Of a stretch of 9,516 bases of DNA, positions 1-5,066 are shown one piece after another (positions within the stretch are counted from its first letter, which is position 1; every line of letters begins with the position of its first letter). Location: the NCBI GenBank assembly GCA_024762745.1, contig JANTGV010000024.1, forward strand, positions 1 to 9,516, in the 5' to 3' direction. The position numbers were made by a program, and so were the translations under genes. The notes under the pieces were generated by a model. It made no database searches. It was not told the origin of the DNA and saw only the letters and a program-made list of their open reading frames with translations. This DNA comes from Sulfurimonas sp. (GTDB lineage: Bacteria > Campylobacterota > Campylobacteria > Campylobacterales > Sulfurimonadaceae).

Positions 1-194
1 CACTTAAAAAAGGAGTGGTGTTAACGATAGAACCAGGTATCTATATAGATAAAAATGACAAAAGGGTACCCAAAAAATTTAGAGGTATAGGAATAAGAAT
101 TGAAGATGATATTTTAGTCACAAAAAAGGCGTGTAAAAATCTATCTTCCAAAATTGCCAAGAGTGTTGAAGAGATAGAGTCTCTCCGCACTTAG
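1..194 (+). CDS. M24 metallopeptidase, C-terminal end (Xaa-Pro aminopeptidase-like; 5' end outside window)
   Basis: The reading frame is open from base 3 to a TAG at 192-194, giving 63 residues. It begins LKKGVVLTIEPGIYI and later contains GIGIRIEDDILVT. These are the two last conserved blocks of the M24 'pita-bread' peptidases (aminopeptidase P / Xaa-Pro dipeptidase type). Each contributes a glutamate ligand to the dinuclear metal centre: E9 in the IEPG block and the E of the RIEDD block. The family removes N-terminal residues preceding proline in the cytoplasm. The start, the remaining metal ligands and any N-terminal domain lie outside the window, so aminopeptidase P cannot be separated from prolidase. 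It is convergent with the nap operon, and nothing suggests it belongs to nitrate respiration. Confidence 0.85.
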   Translation, partial: LKKGVVLTIEPGIYIDKNDKRVPKKFRGIGIRIEDDILVTKKACKNLSSKIAKSVEEIESLRT

Positions 195-229
195 TATATC
201 TATTGCGTTTTCTGTTTCTCTATCTCTTC
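168..229. repeat. 12-bp perfect inverted repeat spanning two convergent stop codons
   Basis: GAAGAGATAGAG at 168-179 is the exact reverse complement of 218-229. The arms enclose 38 bases holding both stop codons (192-194 plus strand, 200-202 minus strand). Each arm codes for E-E-I-E near the C-terminus of its own protein, in the same codons. Transcripts from either side could fold a 12-bp stem with a long loop. Neither side has a clear run of T after the arm, so calling it a bidirectional terminator is only a guess. Confidence 0.5.
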
Positions 230-469
230 TTGATGCTTAGACATCTCTAGTCTAATCTCATCCATAGTTTGTGGAGGAACGTTGTCGTCTTTCGCCCATT
301 TTACTTCATCGATATTTCCACCATAGTCTCCACCGAAGTCTTCAACCTTTTGGGAGTACTCATCCAGATCGTGACAGATTGCTACTCTTCCATCAACAGT
401 GTCTGTTAGCTCGATAAACCACTCTCCCTCTTCATTGACTTTTATGACTGATTCAAAAACTACACTCAC
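200..469 (-). CDS. Uncharacterised acidic 89-aa protein at the end of the nap operon
   Basis: I do not recognise this protein. It is 89 residues long, strongly acidic, and has no signal peptide or membrane segment, so it is probably cytoplasmic. The N-terminal half looks like beta strands with a GEWFIEL stretch. The middle is rich in G and D (EDFGGDYGG). The last third is a charged helix (DEIRLEMSKHQEEIEKQK). It contains a single Cys (C32). The start is GTG at 469-467 and shares one base with the napD stop (TAGTG), which suggests translation coupled to napD. Its position after napD, a NapA chaperone gene, hints at a role in nitrate reductase maturation or regulation, but no motif shows this. 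An alternative is an unrelated gene that has joined the end of the operon. Confidence 0.7.
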   Translation of the reverse strand: MSVVFESVIKVNEEGEWFIELTDTVDGRVAICHDLDEYSQKVEDFGGDYGGNIDEVKWAKDDNVPPQTMDEIRLEMSKHQEEIEKQKTQ

Positions 470-876
470 TATTTTTTACCATCATTTGGATTAAACTCAG
501 TTTTGTCAAATGTTCTTGCAAAACCTTCTAAATCTTTTTTCTTCAAATCACCATTATATATAATATCTTTTGGATCAAGACTATCATCATTTAACATTTT
601 TGGTACAGCTTCAGAATTGTTAATCACATCTATGTGCTCATCAAGTTCATCTTCACTGTAGGCCATCTGCATATCAGCAGTTATAACATGAGGAATAGCT
701 TCTATGACAGCAAGTTTTTTAAGCTCTTCTGTTACACCTTCACCCTCAATGGTTACAATAACTCTACCTTTCTCATCGTGAAGGTGATAATCACACGCTT
801 CACAGTTTTTAAGAGACTCCACAACTTCATCTAAATACTTTGGTACTGTTTGAACTACTATGCTTGAAATATTCAT
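469..876 (-). CDS. napD: NapD, cytoplasmic chaperone for the NapA Tat signal peptide, with C-terminal extension
   Basis: NapD family proteins bind the twin-arginine signal of NapA in the cytoplasm and hold back export until the Mo cofactor is inserted. The first ~80 residues fit the NapD ferredoxin-like fold: strand NISSIVVQT, helix KYLDEVVESLK, strand around RVIVTIEGEG, a second helix, then HVITADMQMAY, which corresponds to the HVLSAEM-type block of the family. I chose ATG at 876-874 rather than the in-frame ATG at 945. The shorter form has AAGGAG (891-886) 9 bases upstream and starts directly on the conserved strand; the longer form would overlap the PAS gene by 56 bases. The product is 135 aa, longer than the ~80-90 aa of typical NapD. 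The extra ~50 residues are acidic with a KKK patch and are of unknown role. The stop overlaps the next GTG by one base. Confidence 0.9.
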   Translation of the reverse strand: MNISSIVVQTVPKYLDEVVESLKNCEACDYHLHDEKGRVIVTIEGEGVTEELKKLAVIEAIPHVITADMQMAYSEDELDEHIDVINNSEAVPKMLNDDSLDPKDIIYNGDLKKKDLEGFARTFDKTEFNPNDGKK

Positions 877-885
877 AATATATAA

Positions 886-891
886 CTCCTT
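886..891 (-). promoter_or_regulatory. napD ribosome binding site built on the PAS gene stop codon
   Basis: The minus strand reads TAAGGAG at 892-886. TAA is the stop of the PAS gene and AAGGAG is the Shine-Dalgarno sequence for napD, 9 bases before its ATG. This fixes the napD start and implies that ribosomes finishing the PAS gene re-initiate on napD. Confidence 0.85.
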
Positions 892-1333
892 ATTCGTAAA
901 TAACTTTTCTTGTTTTTTCACCGTTTTCTTGGCGCATTTTATCATACAGTTTTTGGTGCTCTAACTTTTCATTAAAGCTGATGGGCGTTCGTAAAGATTT
1001 ATACTCGACTAGTTCTCCACTTTTATAAACACCAGAGACTATCGCTTGTACCCAGTAGTAACCTTTGTCTTTACGAAGGTTCTTTACTACGCCAACCCAT
1101 TGTTTCTTATTCTGTATAGTATCCCATAAATCTTTAAACGTAGCACTCGGCATATCTGGGTGTCTTACAATGTTATGAGACTTTCCAAGAAGTTCATCTT
1201 CACTATAACCGCTAATCTCACAAAATGTCTCATTAGCGTAGGTGATTTTTCCATTTAAATCAGTCCTTGATATAATCAGCTCATCAGCCGGAACTTCTGT
1301 TTCTATTAAAAATTCACTTTCATTATATTGCAT
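890..1333 (-). CDS. Stand-alone Aer/CetB-like PAS sensor protein (predicted FAD-binding)
   Basis: This 147-aa soluble protein is essentially one PAS domain (about residues 15-120) with a short charged helical tail and no kinase, HAMP or signalling domain. The core is the Aer type: N34 in the YANETF strand, SGYSEDEL, then HNIVRHPDMP (53-62), W70, W79, GVVKN (81-85) and YYWVQA (92-97). N34, R57, H58 and D60 match in position the residues known to be needed for FAD binding in E. coli Aer. PAS-only Aer-like proteins are known in Campylobacterota: Campylobacter jejuni CetB passes redox signals to the receptor-like CetA to drive energy taxis. No CetA partner is encoded here. The start at 1333-1331 has AAGGG/GGTGG just upstream, overlapping the napL stop. 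Its place between napL and napD means it is made with the nitrate reductase. The function as a redox taxis or regulatory sensor is inferred. Confidence 0.85.
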   Translation of the reverse strand: MQYNESEFLIETEVPADELIISRTDLNGKITYANETFCEISGYSEDELLGKSHNIVRHPDMPSATFKDLWDTIQNKKQWVGVVKNLRKDKGYYWVQAIVSGVYKSGELVEYKSLRTPISFNEKLEHQKLYDKMRQENGEKTRKVIYE

Positions 1334-1342
1334 CTTCCACCC

Positions 1343-2293
1343 TTAATTGATTTTGTAAAAATTAATCGTCTTATCATCACTTGCTACAAAAAACTCTTTT
1401 TCATCAATAAAGAGAATATTTGAAACTGTCATTTTATTGCCACCGTAAATACCTATTTTACCCTTGGTTCTTGTGTTGAAAAGTGCCACATTATTATCTT
1501 CATCAGCAGCATATCCGGCAATTTTCCCACTTGGACTTAAGCCTACACTGTAGACAAGAAAACTAGCATGTTTATAGTATGAAGAGTTATATTTTGTATT
1601 ATAGATTACAACGCGTCTATCTTGTCCAGCAGTAGCAATGACCGTGTTTTTTGTATCTACTTGAAAAACATTATCTAAGTTTTGTCCACTGAGTTCTTTT
1701 ATAAAAGATGCATCTTTCGTATTGTGGATTTTCAGGTCTCCACTCTCATCTGCAATAATTACCTCAGTTTTATCCTCATTTAGCACAAAGTTAGAGAACT
1801 TAGATTGAGATATAGGTACTCTATAGTTCTCTTTTTTGTTTGTTAAGTCATAAGAGATTATCTCATTACTAAGCAGTCCCAAGAGTATAGTGTTTTCATC
1901 TAAAAACTTAGCCTTTGCAATAAACAAGCCTTCTGTATAGGGGATAAAAAGTTCAAGTTTCCCGTTCTCATATACATGGACACGCCTAGCACCTCTTTGT
2001 GCTTGTGAAAGAATAAGAACTTTTTCGTTAATAATATCTACTGAATATACTTTTGAATCAATAAGGTCACCCATAAAGTCTTTGATCTGAGGGAGTTCAA
2101 TTTTTTGAATAATCTTCTTTGTCTTAGTATCAAAGATATCTACACAGCTGGCATCAGTTGCACTGTAGAGCTTCGAGTCTCTGTAAACGATATCTGTTAC
2201 AGCTCCACTTGATATAAATTTTTCAAGTGGCTTTTGAATCTCTGTCGCATACATTGAAGTTAGTAAAATAAGTAGGGAAACAACTGTTTTCAT
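1343..2293 (-). CDS. napL: NapL, exported beta-propeller (WD40-like) protein of the nap operon
   Basis: NapL is found in nap operons of Campylobacterota and its exact role is not settled. This 316-aa protein starts with a Sec-type signal (MKTVVSLLILLTSMYA, probable cleavage after A16). It then carries repeated four-strand units typical of WD40/YVTN-like propellers, for example SGAVTDIVYRDSKLYSATDA, TVIATAGQDRRVVIYNT, GKIAGYAADEDNNVALFNT and EFFVASDDKTINFYKI at the C-terminus. I counted roughly six to seven blades by eye. I chose ATG at 2293-2291 rather than the upstream in-frame ATG at 2332. It has AAGGTGA about 8 bases upstream and puts the signal peptide at the N-terminus, while the longer form would begin with a charged leader. 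The ATG overlaps the napF stop (ATGA). It probably acts in the periplasm near NapA/NapB. Confidence 0.88.
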   Translation of the reverse strand: MKTVVSLLILLTSMYATEIQKPLEKFISSGAVTDIVYRDSKLYSATDASCVDIFDTKTKKIIQKIELPQIKDFMGDLIDSKVYSVDIINEKVLILSQAQRGARRVHVYENGKLELFIPYTEGLFIAKAKFLDENTILLGLLSNEIISYDLTNKKENYRVPISQSKFSNFVLNEDKTEVIIADESGDLKIHNTKDASFIKELSGQNLDNVFQVDTKNTVIATAGQDRRVVIYNTKYNSSYYKHASFLVYSVGLSPSGKIAGYAADEDNNVALFNTRTKGKIGIYGGNKMTVSNILFIDEKEFFVASDDKTINFYKIN

Positions 2294-2784
2294 GATTTTA
2301 TCACCTTTATATCGATTGCGTTTGCTGGACATCTACTGATACAAAACCCACATGAAGTACACTTCTCTTGCTCAATTGTGGGCATAAACATCGCTTTAAA
2401 TTCTATAGCATCCTCAAGACAGGGATCCTTACAAGAGAAGCACATGACACCTTGCCAACTCACACAGTTTTTTTCATTTATTCGAATACCTGCATCAATT
2501 AAGCGTCTATCCTCTACACGAAGCACATCTGGTTCACATGCTGTAGCGCAATCATCACAATATGTACATCCAGAACTGGAAAAATCCAGTTTGGGCGTCT
2601 TATCCTCTCTTATAATTATAATCTGTTCTTGACACAAAGTGGCGCATTTACCGTCACAATTTTGACACTCTGTATCAAACGCAGCTATATCACTGTAGTA
2701 AGGTGGTCTGATTATGGTCTCTTTCTCTAGTCCTCCATCTGTTAGTGGAGAAGAGAGAAAGCTAAAAAGCTCTCTTCTTTCCAT
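2290..2784 (-). CDS. napF: NapF, cytoplasmic polyferredoxin for NapA maturation
   Basis: NapF is a cytoplasmic iron-sulfur protein known to interact with NapA before export and proposed to act in its Fe-S/cofactor assembly. This 164-aa protein has no signal peptide and four cysteine groups, each able to bind a [4Fe-4S] cluster: C40/43/47/51 (spacing 2,3,3), C73/76/79/83 (2,2,3), C107/115/118/122 (7,2,3) and C142/145/148/152 followed by P. The N-terminal RRELF and the following RPPY motif match the RR...RPPW start of E. coli NapF. ATG at 2784-2782 lies 11 bases after the napB stop. No convincing Shine-Dalgarno sequence precedes it, so translation may depend on ribosomes arriving from napB. The stop overlaps napL by the ATGA arrangement. 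Confidence 0.94.
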   Translation of the reverse strand: MERRELFSFLSSPLTDGGLEKETIIRPPYYSDIAAFDTECQNCDGKCATLCQEQIIIIREDKTPKLDFSSSGCTYCDDCATACEPDVLRVEDRRLIDAGIRINEKNCVSWQGVMCFSCKDPCLEDAIEFKAMFMPTIEQEKCTSCGFCISRCPANAIDIKVIKS

Positions 2785-2795
2785 GACTGTATTAA

Positions 2796-3422
2796 CTACT
2801 TTGTAGTATCTATGCCTTCCATGAGTTTAGTGCCGTTCCAAGAGGATTTTGTTGCACCATCAGCAGTTGTGAAATCTGCCTCAAAAGTGTTTTCAACGGC
2901 TAAAGCCTCTCCTGATTGCGGAGCATGACACTGTGAACAGTTATACCTAGCACCAACTAATTTGCTCTCAGCCTTAATAGATACATTTGATAGGTTGGCA
3001 CTTGATGTATTTGCACCTGACTGAGCTACAGACTTAGGTCTAAAGTTAGTAAAGTGTGAGCTTGGAATTGCTGTTGCACCCATAGAGCTTGCAACTTCTG
3101 GCATGTGACAACTTGTACACTGGTTATCACTGATTGTGATTGGTAACATACCTTCAGTATCATGTGGAATCATTGGAGGAGCATCTTGAAATGCTCTCTT
3201 GATGATATGTCCACTTCCAGCAACATTTTTATTGTAGTTTGCCACGTCACCAAACGTATCAGACTTTTCTGAATAGAGATCAGTCTTTCTCAGACCTAAT
3301 GACTCTTCAGTTACAGTTTTTGCAACACCCTTGTTGCTCGCTGGACTTGTACTGTCAGTACATCCAACAAACAGTAGTGTTGCAGCAACTAAACCAATTG
3401 TTATATTACTTATTGTTTTCAT
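2796..3422 (-). CDS. napB: NapB, diheme c-type cytochrome subunit of periplasmic nitrate reductase
   Basis: NapB passes electrons to NapA in the periplasm. The 208-aa product has two c-heme motifs, C102-TS-CH106 and C162-SQ-CH166. Two further histidines fit the conserved distal axial ligands: H87 in PPMIPHD and H123 in SHF. The N-terminal signal runs KTISNITIGLVAATLLFVGC, and C21 sits in a lipobox-like context (F-V-G-C), so the mature protein may be a lipoprotein anchored by C21 rather than freely soluble. The residue after C21 is T, not D, which in most Gram-negatives would favour the outer membrane. Residues 22-40 are a Ser/Thr-rich linker, as expected after a lipid anchor. ATG at 3422-3420 overlaps the napH stop (ATGA) and is preceded by GGGAGAAG. 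The lipoprotein call is an inference; the NapB call is firm. Confidence 0.95.
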   Translation of the reverse strand: MKTISNITIGLVAATLLFVGCTDSTSPASNKGVAKTVTEESLGLRKTDLYSEKSDTFGDVANYNKNVAGSGHIIKRAFQDAPPMIPHDTEGMLPITISDNQCTSCHMPEVASSMGATAIPSSHFTNFRPKSVAQSGANTSSANLSNVSIKAESKLVGARYNCSQCHAPQSGEALAVENTFEADFTTADGATKSSWNGTKLMEGIDTTK

Positions 3423-4255
3423 TGTTCTTCTCCCATTTTCTTGTTATTTGCTAAGCTTTTAATTGAAAATTCCAAAGCATCATCATCACACACTTCTAAA
3501 CATCTTAAACAGTTTGTACACTCTCCAGATAGTACAGGTAAACTCTCCTTACCTACCATATGCAATACTTGACTCTCAGGACATACAACCTTACACTTCA
3601 TACATAAAGTACAGTTCTCTTCAAGATGATGTACTCTAAAAAGACTAAATCTACCAATAAGTGAATAGAATCCACCAAGAGGACAGATATGTCCACACCA
3701 TCCATTCTTAAGAACAAATAGATCAAAAAGAAAAATTATAAGCATTGCTGCCCAACCAAAACCTAAACCAAATATAATTCCTCTATGAACCATAGATATG
3801 GGTGATATAAACTCAAAAGCTGTTATTCCCATGATAAATGAGATTATTAGACTCAGAGCTAATATCCAGTATCGTATATTACGAGATGCCGGTTGTTTTA
3901 TGCCTTGTACTTGGTCTATACCTGTCACTCTTCTCATCATTGCAGCTGCATCTGTTATTAAATTTATAGGGCAAACCCAGCTACAAAAGGCACGACCACC
4001 TATCAGTAGATAAAATAGAGTAGCAACAGTTACACCTATAAGAAGGTCTGTAGCTAAAATAGCTCCAGCGGCCAACATCTGTAGGGCTGCATAAGGATCA
4101 CTCATAGGTATAGTATTGAAAATCAAAGATGAACTAAGATTTCCTTGGAGGAGAGTCCACCCCCAGGCATTTGCTCCAAAATAGAGAACTAGCAAGCCTA
4201 TTTGGGTTACTCTTCTTAATATAAGGTATCTGTAGTTATTCCATAACGTTGCCAT
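3419..4255 (-). CDS. napH: NapH, membrane quinol dehydrogenase subunit with two cytoplasmic [4Fe-4S] sites
   Basis: With NapG, NapH forms the menaquinol-oxidising branch that replaces NapC in Campylobacterota. The 278-aa protein has four predicted membrane segments (about residues 16-36, 62-85, 129-150, 160-182). Two CX3CP motifs, C91-SWV-CP and C187-GHI-CP, follow the second and fourth segments; motifs of this kind have been reported as important in Wolinella NapH. A cytoplasmic tail has two [4Fe-4S] binding sets, C215/218/221/225-P and C246/249/252/256. The second set lacks the usual proline after the last Cys (C-D-D-D). ATG at 4255-4253 shares one base with the napG stop (TAATG), and GGAGG lies 10 bases upstream inside napG. 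All expected features are present and the length is normal. Confidence 0.96.
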   Translation of the reverse strand: MATLWNNYRYLILRRVTQIGLLVLYFGANAWGWTLLQGNLSSSLIFNTIPMSDPYAALQMLAAGAILATDLLIGVTVATLFYLLIGGRAFCSWVCPINLITDAAAMMRRVTGIDQVQGIKQPASRNIRYWILALSLIISFIMGITAFEFISPISMVHRGIIFGLGFGWAAMLIIFLFDLFVLKNGWCGHICPLGGFYSLIGRFSLFRVHHLEENCTLCMKCKVVCPESQVLHMVGKESLPVLSGECTNCLRCLEVCDDDALEFSIKSLANNKKMGEEQ

Positions 4256-5046
4256 TAGTATAAATCCTCCAGTCCATCATTTAAAGAGTCCATCGCTGAC
4301 TTTTTACTAAGATTAGTTTGAGTAGTTTCAGAAGTTGCGTTTTCTAAACGTTTCTCATCCTTTTTATCCCAACCTTTAATATAGTAGTCACCCGCTTTGC
4401 CCTCAGCTACTGCCCTTGGAAGTATAAATATTGCCGGTTTTTCTGTAACACAAGCTTGTTCACACATTCCACAACCTGTACATACATCACTCTGTACAAC
4501 CGGTTTCATAAAAGCGTGTTTTCCTGTTCTCGCATTTTTTTCGTACTCAATAGTGATTGCTTCACCCAGTAGAGGGCAAGCTCTGTAACAGGCATCACAT
4601 TGGATTCCCCAAAATGCAATACAGCTATTATCATCCACTACTGCAAGACCCATATCAGATACATTTATATCTAGAACACCATCAGTTGAAACTTTGGTTT
4701 CATCTAATGCACCGGTAGGACATACTGGTACACATGGAATATCTGGACACATATAACAAGGTATTTCTCTAGGTACAAAGTATGGTGTTCCCAGAGGTTT
4801 ATTATCACCCGGTTTAGCAAGTAATAGAGTATCGTATGGACAAGCTTCTACGCAGAGTCCACACTTAATACAAGTCTTAAGAAAATCCTCCTCATCTAGG
4901 GCACCAGGCGGGCGAAGTGCTAGAGTTGAAGCTGTCACTTCATCTACATATGCACTCCATATAAACCCACCCATAGTAGCGAGGCCTACACCTCTTGCCA
5001 TATTGAGAATAAACTTTCTTCTATCACTTAATGGTTGCTTTTTCAT
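4255..5046 (-). CDS. napG: NapG, Tat-exported polyferredoxin of the NapGH quinol dehydrogenase
   Basis: NapG works on the periplasmic face and carries electrons from NapH toward NapB/NapA. This 263-aa protein begins with a twin-arginine signal (S-D-R9-R10-K-F-I) followed by a hydrophobic stretch to about residue 33, so it is exported folded and may stay membrane-tethered. It has four cysteine groups for [4Fe-4S] clusters: C59/62/65/69-P, C97/100/105/109-P, C142/150/153/157-P and C189/192/195/199. The C-terminal 50 residues are charged and without clusters. It starts 20 bases after the napA stop with only a purine-rich AGAAAGAAAG stretch as a weak ribosome site, and ends inside the napH start. 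There is no napC in the window, which fits NapGH being the only route from quinol here. Confidence 0.96.
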   Translation of the reverse strand: MKKQPLSDRRKFILNMARGVGLATMGGFIWSAYVDEVTASTLALRPPGALDEEDFLKTCIKCGLCVEACPYDTLLLAKPGDNKPLGTPYFVPREIPCYMCPDIPCVPVCPTGALDETKVSTDGVLDINVSDMGLAVVDDNSCIAFWGIQCDACYRACPLLGEAITIEYEKNARTGKHAFMKPVVQSDVCTGCGMCEQACVTEKPAIFILPRAVAEGKAGDYYIKGWDKKDEKRLENATSETTQTNLSKKSAMDSLNDGLEDLY

Positions 5047-5066
5047 TTTCTTTCTTTCTATTTAAC

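Noticed and set aside
874..945. Longer napD starting at the ATG at 945, adding 23 residues
   Set aside because: The extra N-terminus is Lys-rich, overlaps the PAS gene and is unlike NapD. The internal ATG at 876 has AAGGAG at ideal spacing and starts on the conserved NISSIVV strand.
2291..2332. Longer napL starting at the ATG at 2332
   Set aside because: It would put 13 charged residues before the signal peptide and overlap napF by more. The ATG at 2293 has a ribosome site and a standard ATGA overlap.
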